Assembly (NCBI GenBank): GCA_026986775.1
Contig: JALSNX010000001.1
Location: 1-64,000, forward strand
Direction: 5' to 3'
DNA: 64,000 bases
From: Caldifarciminota bacterium
Lineage (GTDB): Bacteria; Hydrothermota; Hydrothermia; UBA1063; CAJXJZ01
Shown here: in pieces, positions 53,588-62,971 of the stretch
Layout of the letters: the number at the start of each line of letters is the position of its first letter
Numbering within the stretch: the stretch's first letter is position 1
Position numbers and translations under genes: made by a program
The notes under the pieces: model-generated
The model's database searches: none
Seen by the model: the letters and a program-made list of their open reading frames with translations, nothing else
What the model was told of the DNA's origin: nothing

Positions 53588-56266
53588 TTACCTTCTTTTC
53601 CTCTTTCTTCTTTCTTCAATCACTGCCTGTGCTGCGGCAACACGGGCAATGGGCACACGGAACGGAGAACAGGAGACATAATCCATACCTATTCTGTGGC
53701 AGAATTTAACAGATGAAGGCTCTCCTCCATGCTCTCCACATATTCCAACCTTTAAATCGGGTCTTGTGCTTCTTCCCTTTCTGACTCCGATTTCAACAAG
53801 CTGTCCAACTCCACTCTGGTCCAGAACTGCAAATGGATCATCCTTCAAAAGTCCTTTTTCTATATATTCAGGCACGAATCTACCAACATCGTCTCTTGAA
53901 AATCCAAATGTTGTCTGCGTGAGGTCATTTGTTCCGAAGGAGAAAAATTCCGCTGTTTTTGCTATTTCATCTGCTGTAAGGGCTGCTCTTGGAAGTTCTA
54001 TCATGGTTCCAACCATGTATTCAATTTCCTCACCTTTTTCTTCCATAACCTTCTTTGCCACCCTATCTATGAGCTCCTTCATTAGATCAAGTTCTGCTTT
54101 CAATGATACTATGGGAACCATTATCTCAGGTTTTACCTTCACCCCTTCTTTTTTCGCCTCAATGGCAGCCTCTATTATGGCTCTCACCTGCATTTCCGCT
54201 ATCTCTGGATATGTTATGGCAAGACGACAACCTCTGTGCCCCAGCATGGGGTTTGCCTCTCTTAATGCCTCCGCCTTTTCCTTTATTTCCTCTACAGGAA
54301 CTCCTGTTCTTTCAGAAAGTTCCTTAATCTGTTCCTCTGTCTTGGGAACAAACTCATGAAGCGGTGGGTCAAGGAGTCTTATGGTTACAGGGAAACCATC
54401 CATTGCCTTAAATAGTTCTTTAAAGTCCTCTCTCTGCATGGGCAGAAGTTTGGAAAGTGCTTTTTCTCTTTCTTCCTTTGTTTTGGCAAGTATCATCTCC
54501 TGCATGGCATATATTCTCTCACCCATAAAGAACATGTGCTCTGTTCTTGCAAGCCCAATACCCTCCGCGCCAAACTTCCTCGCTCTTCTTGCGTCTTCAG
54601 GTGTCTCAGCATTTGCTCTCACACCCATCCATCTTATTTCATCCGCCCATTTGAGGAACTTATCAAACTCTTCAAAGATTTCAGGGTCTATGGTATCCAC
54701 CTTACCAAGCATAACCTCACCGGTAAGTCCGTCAATACTGATATAATCACCCTTCTTCACAGTGACACCACTTACTCTGAATTCCTGTTTTTCATAGTCA
54801 ACCTCAATATCCTCTGCAGCGACCACAGCTGGAATACCCATTCCTCTTGCCACCACTGCAGCATGAGAGGTCATACCTCCACGAGATGTAAGTATTCCCT
54901 TACTTCTGGCCATACCTTTAATATCATCAGGTGATGTCTCGTCTCTCACAAGGATAACAGCCTCTCCTCTATCGCCAAGTTCTGCTGCCTCATCTGAATC
55001 AAATATGACCTTACCATAGGCTGCTCCCGGTGATGCTCCAAGTCCCTTTGCTATAACGTTCTTTTCCGCTTTGGGGTCAAACATGGGATGTAAAAGTTCA
55101 TCAATCCTTGATGCCTCAACCCTCATCAGTGCCTCTTCTTTTGAAATAAGCCCTTCATCGGCCATATCAACTGCTATTTTAACTGCTGCACGTGCGGTTC
55201 TCTTACCGTTTCTCGTCTGAAGGAGATAGAGTTTATTTCTTTCAATGGTAAACTCTATGTCCTGCATATCCCGATAGTGCTTTTCCAGTTTCTTTGCAAT
55301 ATCGTAAAGTTCTTTGTAGACCTCAGGCATCGTCTCTTCAAGTGTAGGTAGATCTCTGTTCTTTTCCTGTTTTGAATATTCATTTAAGGCATGTGGGGTT
55401 CTTATACCTGCAACCACATCCTCACCCTGTGCATTGGGGAGAAACTCACCATAAAACTTATTCTCACCTGTCATGGGATTTCTTGAGAAAGCAACGCCTG
55501 TGCCAGAATCTTCACCCATATTTCCAAATACCATTGTTACGACATTAACAGCAGTCCCCCAGTCATCGGGTATTCTGTTTATCTTCCTGTACTCAATGGC
55601 TCTATCGCTGTTCCATGAATTGAAAACAGCTATAATGGCATCCCAGAGCTGCTTCCACGGGTCCTGAGGAAACTCTTCACCTGTATGTTCCTTATAAATG
55701 GCCTTGTATTCTTTGATAACCTCATTTAAGTGTTCGGGCTGAAGTTCACTGTCAAGGTTTACTCCAGCATTCTTTTTGATTGTTTCAAGAATTCTCTCAA
55801 AATGTCTGTGCTCTATCCCTTTCGCTGTTTCACTGAACATCTGAATAAATCTTCTATAGGCATCAAGTGCAAACCTCTCATTATTCGTCTGTTTTGCCAG
55901 TCCTTTTACTGATTCATCAGTAAGCCCCAGATTTAAAATGGTGTCCATCATACCGGGCATTGACACTCTCGCACCTGAGCGCACGGAGACTAATAGAGGA
56001 TTGGTATTATCACCAAATTTTTTACCGGTAAGTTCTTCAAGCCTCTTTATGTTCCTGTTTACCTCATCCTCAAGGCCCTCTGGAATACTCTGTGTCTTAA
56101 AATAGTACACACATGCCTCTGTTGATATGGTGAATCCCGGTGGTACCGGTACTCCCAATCTCGTCATCTCGTGGAGGTTTGCACCTTTTCCACCAAGAAG
56201 ATTGCGCATCTCTTTTGAACCTTCGGCAGTGCCTCCACCGAAAAAGTACACGAATTTTTTCGCCAT
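53588..56266 (-). CDS. ppdK: Pyruvate, phosphate dikinase
   Basis: 892 residues. The N-terminal ATP-grasp domain has LLGGKGANLHEMTRLGVPVPPGFT; the phosphohistidine loop is GGMTSHAAVVARGMG; the C-terminal PEP/pyruvate domain has HRGCRLAITYPEIA, FSFGTNDLTQTTFGFSRDD and GICGEHGG (catalytic Cys). It interconverts pyruvate + ATP + Pi with PEP + AMP + PPi. Length is standard. It is monocistronic; a TATAAT (56298-56293) with TTGTTA upstream is a plausible promoter, and GGAGGAG precedes the ATG. Confidence 0.96.
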   Translation of the reverse strand: MAKKFVYFFGGGTAEGSKEMRNLLGGKGANLHEMTRLGVPVPPGFTISTEACVYYFKTQSIPEGLEDEVNRNIKRLEELTGKKFGDNTNPLLVSVRSGARVSMPGMMDTILNLGLTDESVKGLAKQTNNERFALDAYRRFIQMFSETAKGIEHRHFERILETIKKNAGVNLDSELQPEHLNEVIKEYKAIYKEHTGEEFPQDPWKQLWDAIIAVFNSWNSDRAIEYRKINRIPDDWGTAVNVVTMVFGNMGEDSGTGVAFSRNPMTGENKFYGEFLPNAQGEDVVAGIRTPHALNEYSKQEKNRDLPTLEETMPEVYKELYDIAKKLEKHYRDMQDIEFTIERNKLYLLQTRNGKRTARAAVKIAVDMADEGLISKEEALMRVEASRIDELLHPMFDPKAEKNVIAKGLGASPGAAYGKVIFDSDEAAELGDRGEAVILVRDETSPDDIKGMARSKGILTSRGGMTSHAAVVARGMGIPAVVAAEDIEVDYEKQEFRVSGVTVKKGDYISIDGLTGEVMLGKVDTIDPEIFEEFDKFLKWADEIRWMGVRANAETPEDARRARKFGAEGIGLARTEHMFFMGERIYAMQEMILAKTKEEREKALSKLLPMQREDFKELFKAMDGFPVTIRLLDPPLHEFVPKTEEQIKELSERTGVPVEEIKEKAEALREANPMLGHRGCRLAITYPEIAEMQVRAIIEAAIEAKKEGVKVKPEIMVPIVSLKAELDLMKELIDRVAKKVMEEKGEEIEYMVGTMIELPRAALTADEIAKTAEFFSFGTNDLTQTTFGFSRDDVGRFVPEYIEKGLLKDDPFAVLDQSGVGQLVEIGVRKGRSTRPDLKVGICGEHGGEPSSVKFCHRIGMDYVSCSPFRVPIARVAAAQAVIEERRKRKRR

Positions 56267-56520
56267 TTTACTCCTCCTTTTGGCTTTGTACTATTATAAA
56301 GTCTTTAAATTGTATAACAAAAAGCAGAATTGCTTTGCGTTTTAACAAGGTATGTCCATAACATCATATCCCTAAAATATGCATTTTTGTTTAACTTGGC
56401 ACTAAAGTAAATTCTAAAAATTGGCGTAATCACAAAGAATAGGGAATAAAACGGCCTTAGATTTCTTTAAATTCCCCGAATTATGCATTAAAATTTATTA
56501 CAAACAAAGGAGTTAGAGAG

Positions 56521-57180
56521 ATGAAGAAGCTTTTTTTGTTTCTACCACTTATTCTGCTAATAAATGGGTGTTTTTTTGGAACATTCCAGACGGCGCGTCC
56601 CATAGCGGCAGGAAGTGTTGACTCGGGCTGGTTTGTAAATTTTCCCCTGTACACAAATAAAAATGTAAGAGAATCTCAAAAATCATCCGGAACTGCATTT
56701 ACAATACCCAATTTTGGAGGTCATATTTCATATGGAGCATCCAATTTTGCTGAATTTGGTCTCTATGGTTCACTTGGAGAGGGCATTGGCCCATTTGGCA
56801 AATTTCTCCTTCTATCTGAATACTCTTACCCTGTATCATTTGGAGTTCTGGCAGGCTTTGCTTATCATCCATTTGCCCAGGGAATATCCTGGAAACTTGA
56901 CCTTATTTTATCTCATTCCCTATCCCCATATGCTTCCCTCTATGGCGGATTCCATTACGGTTATCAGCCTGACTATCGCACCAGTTTGCCAGCTGACACG
57001 GATATATGGCAGATAAGCAATTTCGCGGATTTTCAGGAGATTTTTGTGGGAATTGAACTTGCAAGAAAAACACAGGTCAGAAAAAGTCTGAAGAGAATGC
57101 CCTATTCACTTACAATGGAATTTGGTATTCCCCTTGTATCACAACCAGCCATATTTGTGGGATTTCAATTTAAAATATGA
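56521..57180 (+). CDS. Putative outer-membrane beta lipoprotein
   Basis: 219 residues with signal KKLFLFLPLILLINGC (lipobox INGC, Cys at 17). The mature part is Gly- and aromatic-rich with alternating strands (GGHISYGASNFAEFGLYGSLG) and ends FVGFQFKI, typical of a small outer-membrane barrel. No family recognised. It overlaps the next gene by four bases. The 250 bases upstream hold no other gene. Confidence 0.65.
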   Translation: MKKLFLFLPLILLINGCFFGTFQTARPIAAGSVDSGWFVNFPLYTNKNVRESQKSSGTAFTIPNFGGHISYGASNFAEFGLYGSLGEGIGPFGKFLLLSEYSYPVSFGVLAGFAYHPFAQGISWKLDLILSHSLSPYASLYGGFHYGYQPDYRTSLPADTDIWQISNFADFQEIFVGIELARKTQVRKSLKRMPYSLTMEFGIPLVSQPAIFVGFQFKI

Positions 57181-58217
57181 CAGAGGAAGAATTAGTAGAA
57201 CTGCTTGAGAAAGGGGAAATTATTGCCTTTCCTACAGATACTGTATACGGACTTATTGCTCTGCCAGATGAAGAAAACGTGGAAAAAATTTATGCGTTAA
57301 AAGAAAGAGACAGGTCCAGACCCGTAGGGCTTTTCCTGCCTGATAAAAAATCCCTTGATAACATTGTTTCAATTGATACAGAGGAGATTGAAAAACTCAC
57401 GTCCTTCTGGCCCGGTGCACTTACGCTGGTCTTGCCTGTTATAAACTCATTCTTTCCGTATCTTCAAAAAAACGGTAAGATAGGCTTTCGCATTCCGGAC
57501 TCACCTTTATTAATAAAGATTCTAAATAAAACCGGCCCCCTTATTCAGACAAGCGCGAATATATCGGGAAAGCCAACACCCATTACTTTTAATGAAATCA
57601 AACAAATTTTTGATGGGCATGTGGTTGTTGTGGAAGGAATGGCCGGAAATCTCTCCTCAACTGTACTTGAGTACAGAGATGGCACATGGGTTGTTCTGAG
57701 GAAGGGTAGCATTCCCGTGGTAAAGATTAAAAAAGAAACAGGCGTTCCAGTTGCCATACGTGATGAGTTAAACATACTTTTTCTGTGCACCGGTAATATA
57801 GAAAGAAGCCCCATGGCAGAAGCCATTGCACGGTCAATTTTCAAAGACCTGCCTGTTAACGTTCGTTCAAGGGGAACATTTTTAGGAGGAGCGCCATACA
57901 GCAATATAGCCCAGAAAGCAGTTGAAAAACTTGGCTACGAAAGAATAGAAGGTATATCAAAAACCGTTTCCACAGAAGACCTCAAATGGGCTGACCTTGT
58001 GCTTGTTATGGAGAAGAAACACCTTGAATTTATAGAAGAAAACTTTCCTGAATTTAAAGACCGGGCCTTTCTTCTTTCAGATGACGATGTGCCCGACCCT
58101 GTTGGGCTCGGCGAAAAAACCCATGAACTTGTAGCAAGAATAATAGAACAGGCCATAAAAACAAGGTGGTTGGAGTTTATTAAAACATTTTTTAATCAAC
58201 AGAGGGGGAAAGCATGA
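57177..58217 (+). CDS. Fusion: TsaC/Sua5-type synthase + LMW protein phosphatase
   Basis: 346 residues. Residues 1-185 are YrdC/Sua5-like (IAFPTDTVYGLIALPDEEN, KIYALKERDRSRPVGLF, ISGKPTP), making threonylcarbamoyl-AMP for tRNA t6A. Residues 195-346 are a low-molecular-weight phosphatase with FLCTGNIERSPMAEAI (C-x5-R) and the acid loop DVPDPVG. In Bacillus, the separate genes ywlC (Sua5) and ywlE (arginine phosphatase) are near neighbours, so the fusion keeps an ancient pairing. Both active sites look intact. Confidence 0.88.
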   Translation: MTEEELVELLEKGEIIAFPTDTVYGLIALPDEENVEKIYALKERDRSRPVGLFLPDKKSLDNIVSIDTEEIEKLTSFWPGALTLVLPVINSFFPYLQKNGKIGFRIPDSPLLIKILNKTGPLIQTSANISGKPTPITFNEIKQIFDGHVVVVEGMAGNLSSTVLEYRDGTWVVLRKGSIPVVKIKKETGVPVAIRDELNILFLCTGNIERSPMAEAIARSIFKDLPVNVRSRGTFLGGAPYSNIAQKAVEKLGYERIEGISKTVSTEDLKWADLVLVMEKKHLEFIEENFPEFKDRAFLLSDDDVPDPVGLGEKTHELVARIIEQAIKTRWLEFIKTFFNQQRGKA

Positions 58218-59284
58218 ATTATATTATACTTGTAATCAACCCGGGTTCAACATCTACAAAAATAGCCCTGTTTGAGGATGGAAAACTTTTAAAAAAGGAA
58301 ACAATCAAACACCCCATAGATGAAATAAAACACTTTGACAGAATAATAGACCAGCTGGAATTCCGTGTAAACGTGATAGAGAACTGGTTAAAAGAAAATA
58401 ACATTGACCTTAAGAAAATAGACGCTGTTGTTGGAAGAGGTGGACTTTTGAAACCTATTCCCGGAGGAACCTACGAGGTAAATGAAAAAATGATTGAAGA
58501 CCTGAAAAAAGGTATTCAGGGAGAGCATGCTTCAAATTTAGGTGGTATAATAGCATATAGAATAGCACATCCTCTTGGCATCCCTGCGTTCATTGTGGAC
58601 CCTGTTGTTGTTGATGAAATGGACGAGATAGCAAAGGTCACAGGCCTTCCAGAAATAAAAAGACGGTCTATTTTTCATGCACTGAATCAGAAACAGGTGG
58701 CAAGAAAAGCAGCAAAGGACCTCGGGAAGACTTACGAAGAGGTAAATCTAATAGTGGTACACCTCGGAGGTGGAGTATCAATTGGAATGCACAAAAAAGG
58801 TAAGGTTGTGGATGTTAACAACGCATTAAATGGTGATGGACCATTTGCCCCTGAAAGAGCAGGCTCACTTCCTGTATGGGATACCATAAATCTTGCAATG
58901 AGCGGCAAATACACCCTCTCAGAGTGGAAGAAAAAACTGGCTGGGAAGGGTGGTATAGTGGCACATCTTGGCACCAATGACATGAGAGAAGTTGAAGAGC
59001 GTGTGAAAAATGGAGATAAACAGGCAGAGTTTATATACAGGGCAATGGCCTATAACATTGCAAAGTGGATAGGAATGATAGCAACAGTTACAGGTGGAGA
59101 CATTGACGCTATAGTGATAACCGGAGGTCTTGCTTATGACGATATGTTTGTATCGTGGATTAAAGAACGGGTGTCTTTTATTGCAAAAATACTGGTCTAT
59201 CCCGGAGAAGACGAGATGCAGGCACTTATGGAGGGTGCTTTAAGGGTTTTAAAGGGTGAAGAAAAAGCAAAAATTTATGAGTAA
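58214..59284 (+). CDS. buk: Butyrate kinase
   Basis: 356 residues, the normal length. ASKHA kinase motifs: ILVINPGSTSTKIALFEDG, VGRGGLLKPIPGGTY, HLGGGVSIGMHKKG, ALNGDGPFAPERAG and VITGGLAYDD. It converts butyryl-phosphate + ADP to butyrate + ATP; branched-chain substrates are also common. SD GAGGGGG, overlap of four bases with the fusion gene, and ptb follows 15 bases later. Confidence 0.92.
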   Translation: MNYIILVINPGSTSTKIALFEDGKLLKKETIKHPIDEIKHFDRIIDQLEFRVNVIENWLKENNIDLKKIDAVVGRGGLLKPIPGGTYEVNEKMIEDLKKGIQGEHASNLGGIIAYRIAHPLGIPAFIVDPVVVDEMDEIAKVTGLPEIKRRSIFHALNQKQVARKAAKDLGKTYEEVNLIVVHLGGGVSIGMHKKGKVVDVNNALNGDGPFAPERAGSLPVWDTINLAMSGKYTLSEWKKKLAGKGGIVAHLGTNDMREVEERVKNGDKQAEFIYRAMAYNIAKWIGMIATVTGGDIDAIVITGGLAYDDMFVSWIKERVSFIAKILVYPGEDEMQALMEGALRVLKGEEKAKIYE

Positions 59285-59299
59285 AGGAGGTTTTTTCAA

Positions 59300-60205
59300 A
59301 TGATTAAAAGACTCAATGAAATGCTGGATGTGATAAGGGGTAGAGAGAAGAAGAGGCTTGTTGTGGCCGCAGGAGAAGACCCTCATACCATAGAGGCAGT
59401 GGCGAGAGCGCATAAGGAAGGTATCGTGGATGTAACCCTCGTGGGAAACCCGGAAAAAATAAAAGAGGTGGCAGAGTCCCATAATGTTGATGTCAGTGCT
59501 TTTGAGATTGTGGAAGAAAAAGACCCAAAGAAGGCCGCTCGTGTGGCGGTGCGCCTCATAAAAGAGGGAAAAGGTGATGTTCTTATGAAGGGACTTGTTG
59601 ATACTGCCACCTATATGAGAGCAATTCTTAACAAACAGGAAGGTCTTTTAAAGGAAAAGAAAGTCCTCTCCCATGTAACTGTAGTTGAATTTCCCATGCA
59701 CCACAAGTTGCTTATTGTATCCGATGTTGCGGTTATCATACAGCCAACACTTGAACAGAAAATAGAGATGGTCAAATATTCTGTGGAAATAGCAAAAGCA
59801 CTAGGCATAGAAACCCCGAAGGTGGCAATAATCAGTGCAGTTGAAAAGGTAAACCCTAAAATGCCATCCACCATTGATGCTGCACTTTTAAAGGTTATGG
59901 GAGAGCGTGGTCAGATTAAAGGAGCTATTATAGATGGCCCACTGGCACTTGATATTGCCGTATCAAAAGAATGTCTTGATATAAAGGGACTCAAAAGTCC
60001 ACTTGAGGGAGACGCAGACATTCTTATTTTCCCCAACATTGAAACTGGTAATGTGTTCTTCAAAACAGCGACGCAACTTGCAGGCGGAAGAATTGCAGCA
60101 GTGGTCACAGGTACAGACGTACCATGTGTTCTTACCTCCAGAGCAGACGATGAGGATTCAAAATTCTACTCAATAGCCCTTGCGGCACTTGTCGCGGGAA
60201 AATAG
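59300..60205 (+). CDS. ptb: Phosphate butyryltransferase
   Basis: 301 residues with the phosphotransacylase fold: GDVLMKGLVDTATYMRAIL, LSHVTVVEFP, VNPKMPSTIDAALL, GPLALDIAVS and FPNIETGNVFFK. It makes acyl-phosphate from butyryl-CoA and Pi. Standard length; AAAGGAGG precedes it. With buk and ackA it forms an energy-conserving branch. It might also handle acetyl-CoA here, since no pta is nearby. Confidence 0.9.
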   Translation: MIKRLNEMLDVIRGREKKRLVVAAGEDPHTIEAVARAHKEGIVDVTLVGNPEKIKEVAESHNVDVSAFEIVEEKDPKKAARVAVRLIKEGKGDVLMKGLVDTATYMRAILNKQEGLLKEKKVLSHVTVVEFPMHHKLLIVSDVAVIIQPTLEQKIEMVKYSVEIAKALGIETPKVAIISAVEKVNPKMPSTIDAALLKVMGERGQIKGAIIDGPLALDIAVSKECLDIKGLKSPLEGDADILIFPNIETGNVFFKTATQLAGGRIAAVVTGTDVPCVLTSRADDEDSKFYSIALAALVAGK

Positions 60206-60208
60206 AAA

Positions 60209-61516
60209 ATGAAGATACTCACCCTTAATTGTGGCAGTTCGTCGGTAAAGTATCAGGTTTACGACTGGGAACAAAAAATCCCGCTGGCACAGGGCGTAGT
60301 TGAGAGGGTTACAATAGGAGATTCCTTTATAAAGCATACACCCTTCGGTAAAGACCCGGTAAAGATTTCACACGAATGTCCTGATCATCAGGAAGCTATA
60401 AAATTGGTAATGGACACACTCACACATCCTGAATACGGCGTATTAAAAGACCTATCAGAAATAGATGCAGTTGGACACAGGGTTGTTCACGGAGGTGAGG
60501 AATTTACAAAGTCTATCCTCATAAAGGACGAGGTAATCAAAACCTTTGAAGAACTATCGTCACTTGCACCTTTGCACAACCCGGCGAATGTTAAAGGCAT
60601 AAAGGCCGCCATGGCACTGTTGCCTGACGTTCCCCATGTGGCTGTAATGGATACCGCCTTTCATCAAACCATGCCAGAATATGCCTATCTATACGCTGCT
60701 CCCAGAAGATGGTATGAAGCATACGGTGTAAGGAGATATGGTTTTCACGGCACATCACACCTTTATGTTTCCAGAAGAGCAGCGGTTCTTCTTGGCAAAA
60801 AACCACACGAGGTAAATCTCATAACCTGCCACATAGGTAACGGTGCCAGCATGACCGCAATCAGAAATGGTAAATCCGTTGACCACTCAATGGGATTTAC
60901 GCCGCTTGAAGGACTTATCATGGGTACACGCTCAGGAGACCTTGACCCTGCTATAATCACCTATATCATGGAAAAAGAGCACATAAGTGCGGAAGAGGTG
61001 CTTTACATACTGAACAAGAAAAGTGGAATTCTCGGTATTACTGAAAAATACGCAGACAGAAGGGACGTTGAGATTGCCGCAGAAAAGGGAGACAAACTGG
61101 CCAAACTTGCCATTGAAATGGAAGCATATCGTATCAAAAAATACATAGGTGCTTACTATGCTGTGCTGGGCAAAGTGGACGCAATAGTTTTCACTGCAGG
61201 GGTGGGTGAAAGAAGTCCCATTATCAGAGAGAAGGCTCTATCAGGACTTGAGAATATGGGAATATACCTTGATAAAGAACGCAATAAAAACGCAATGAGC
61301 AGGAACAGGGAATTTACCATATCAACTGACGACTCTCCTGTCAAAGTTTTTGTCATTCCCACTGACGAGGAAATAGTATTTACAGAAGACGTGGTTGCCA
61401 TAGTGGAAGGAAGATACGATATACCAGAAAGATACACGTATAGCTTTGAATCACCGAAGTATGTAAATAAATTAAGGGAACTTGCCTATAAAAAAGAAAA
61501 GGAGAAGGGGCATTGA
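60209..61516 (+). CDS. ackA: Acetate kinase
   Basis: 435 residues, slightly longer than the usual 400. Motifs: ILTLNCGSSSVKYQVYDW, GHRVVHGGEEFTKS, MDTAFHQTMPEYAYLY, RYGFHGTSHLYVS, HIGNGASMTAIRNGKSVDHSMGF and FTAGVGERSP. It makes ATP from acetyl-phosphate. It starts three bases after the ptb stop. A terminator-like hairpin covers its end. Confidence 0.95.
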   Translation: MKILTLNCGSSSVKYQVYDWEQKIPLAQGVVERVTIGDSFIKHTPFGKDPVKISHECPDHQEAIKLVMDTLTHPEYGVLKDLSEIDAVGHRVVHGGEEFTKSILIKDEVIKTFEELSSLAPLHNPANVKGIKAAMALLPDVPHVAVMDTAFHQTMPEYAYLYAAPRRWYEAYGVRRYGFHGTSHLYVSRRAAVLLGKKPHEVNLITCHIGNGASMTAIRNGKSVDHSMGFTPLEGLIMGTRSGDLDPAIITYIMEKEHISAEEVLYILNKKSGILGITEKYADRRDVEIAAEKGDKLAKLAIEMEAYRIKKYIGAYYAVLGKVDAIVFTAGVGERSPIIREKALSGLENMGIYLDKERNKNAMSRNREFTISTDDSPVKVFVIPTDEEIVFTEDVVAIVEGRYDIPERYTYSFESPKYVNKLRELAYKKEKEKGH

Positions 61517-61535
61517 GCCTCCTCTCCTTTTTCCT
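61501..61535 (+). terminator. Attenuator-like hairpin at the ackA stop
   Basis: GGAGAAGGGGC, loop ATTGA and GCCTCCTCTCC pair with a single mismatch and one G-U, followed by a T-rich tract. It lies over the ackA stop and the start of the next ORF, so it may reduce transcription into the downstream genes. Confidence 0.6.
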
Positions 61536-62238
61536 TTTTTTATCTTTACTACCTGCACCATTCTCCTCTGGCGAAAGACTCATCTTTGATGTGTCCTATG
61601 GTTTTTTGAAACTAGGGACACTAACCATGGAAGTATTACGAACCGACACGCTAAGAGGGAAAAACGTATACGTTTTCAGAATGACCGCAAAAAGCGAAGG
61701 TGCAGGTGCCCTGTTTACAGTCTCCGATACAATTTACTCATATGTTGACACAGACAGCATGTACACTTTAAGATACGAAAAAAAACTTAAAGAAGGTCAT
61801 TTCAATGACTCCCTTGTTATTGACTACTATCCTGACAGCGGATTTGCTACCTACTCACGTGGCAGAAGTAAAAGAGAGACACTATTAAAAGGGGCCATTG
61901 ACCCATTGGGTCTCTACTACCTAATAAGGAGACTTAAAATAAAAGATAAGGATACCATAAACATCCCCTATCATGTTGACCGAAGGAACAAAATAGTGCA
62001 TGTATTCGTTAAGGGTATACGCTCATGCCGGGACAGGGGAATAAAGAAAAAATGCTATTTCTTAGAACCAGACCTCAAAGGAGGTATTATAAAGGGAGGA
62101 GGAAAGGCAGAAATACTGATAACCGCAGACAGCCTGAGACTTCCTGTTTTAATGAAGAGCAGGCTGTATTTTGGGTCTTTGAAAGTCAAACTCAGAGAAT
62201 ACAGAGTGACAGATACGCCTGAAGATGCTGAAAAATAA
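61513..62238 (+). CDS. DUF3108 family exported protein
   Basis: 241 residues with a TTG start overlapping ackA (no better start with a signal). The signal is LLSFFLFLSLLPAPFSSG. The pattern ERLIFDVSYGFLKLGTLTMEVL and YSYVDTDSMYTLRYEKKLKEG matches DUF3108, a periplasmic lipocalin-like fold of unknown role. It overlaps the next gene by 14 bases. Confidence 0.75.
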   Translation: MSLLSFFLFLSLLPAPFSSGERLIFDVSYGFLKLGTLTMEVLRTDTLRGKNVYVFRMTAKSEGAGALFTVSDTIYSYVDTDSMYTLRYEKKLKEGHFNDSLVIDYYPDSGFATYSRGRSKRETLLKGAIDPLGLYYLIRRLKIKDKDTINIPYHVDRRNKIVHVFVKGIRSCRDRGIKKKCYFLEPDLKGGIIKGGGKAEILITADSLRLPVLMKSRLYFGSLKVKLREYRVTDTPEDAEK

Positions 62239-62971
62239 CAGGAAAAAATTCCACTTTATAGACTACATATTTCTGGTACTTGTTTTTCTGGCTTTACTGG
62301 CACTCTCCTTTTTTCTATGGGCTCAACTTATTCCATACTGGACGATGCGAATTACAACAAAAGCCTTTGATATAACTACCTACGAGGGTCATTTAAACGA
62401 GACTCCTTCAAAAAAGTTCTTGAGGGTTGAGTTAATAACAGACTTTGATAAACTCTCAGGAAGTAAACTGGCTTTTGACAGAATACTGACTCTCACCATC
62501 AAAGAAAAACCAGATATTCTTATTTTCCTTGGAAAAACAGGTGAAAACGGCCGTTCTCAGAAGAAAATCCTCAGCATGTTCTATCTTCTTCCAGGATTTC
62601 AGGTAAATCCTGAAAGGATATTCGTTATACCGGACAGGGCTTTTTACGAATATCTAATAGGTAATACAAAGACGTTGCTTTATTACGTGGACTTCTTTAA
62701 ATCTCTGAATGCTGAGGTTGAATTTGAGGGAATAGGATACGTGGCAGACTCAGTAAAGTTTATCATGGCTTCAAGCAGAGACAGAATTGAGTTTTTAGAA
62801 GGTGTTAAAAGAGGAACGCTTATTTTCCTTTCAGATGACCCTGAAGATAAAATATACCATGTAATTCCCGAGGTATTTATAACTTATAAAGCATCAAAAG
62901 AGATAAAAAAACACCTCCCACCAAACCTTATTATAACAAAAAAGGGTGTTACTTTTTTAAACCTCTATTGA
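62225..62971 (+). CDS. Membrane-anchored protein resembling a degenerate metallophosphoesterase
   Basis: 248 residues, one N-terminal membrane helix (DYIFLVLVFLALLALSFFLW). The segment VELITDFDKLSGSKLAFDRIL...EKPDILIFLGKTG follows the outline of YkuE-type phosphoesterases (ISDLHLG, KPDLVLLTGD) but lacks the metal-binding His and final Asp. The expected GNHD is replaced near FVIPDRAF. It is therefore probably inactive as a hydrolase, if the relationship holds. It ends convergent with the MlaF-like gene. Confidence 0.5.
   Translation: MLKNNRKKFHFIDYIFLVLVFLALLALSFFLWAQLIPYWTMRITTKAFDITTYEGHLNETPSKKFLRVELITDFDKLSGSKLAFDRILTLTIKEKPDILIFLGKTGENGRSQKKILSMFYLLPGFQVNPERIFVIPDRAFYEYLIGNTKTLLYYVDFFKSLNAEVEFEGIGYVADSVKFIMASSRDRIEFLEGVKRGTLIFLSDDPEDKIYHVIPEVFITYKASKEIKKHLPPNLIITKKGVTFLNLY

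Noticed and set aside
53766-54359. Long plus-strand ORFs opposite ppdK (also 54381-54746)
   Set aside because: They are antisense shadows of a highly conserved enzyme with no ribosome site or coding pattern of their own.
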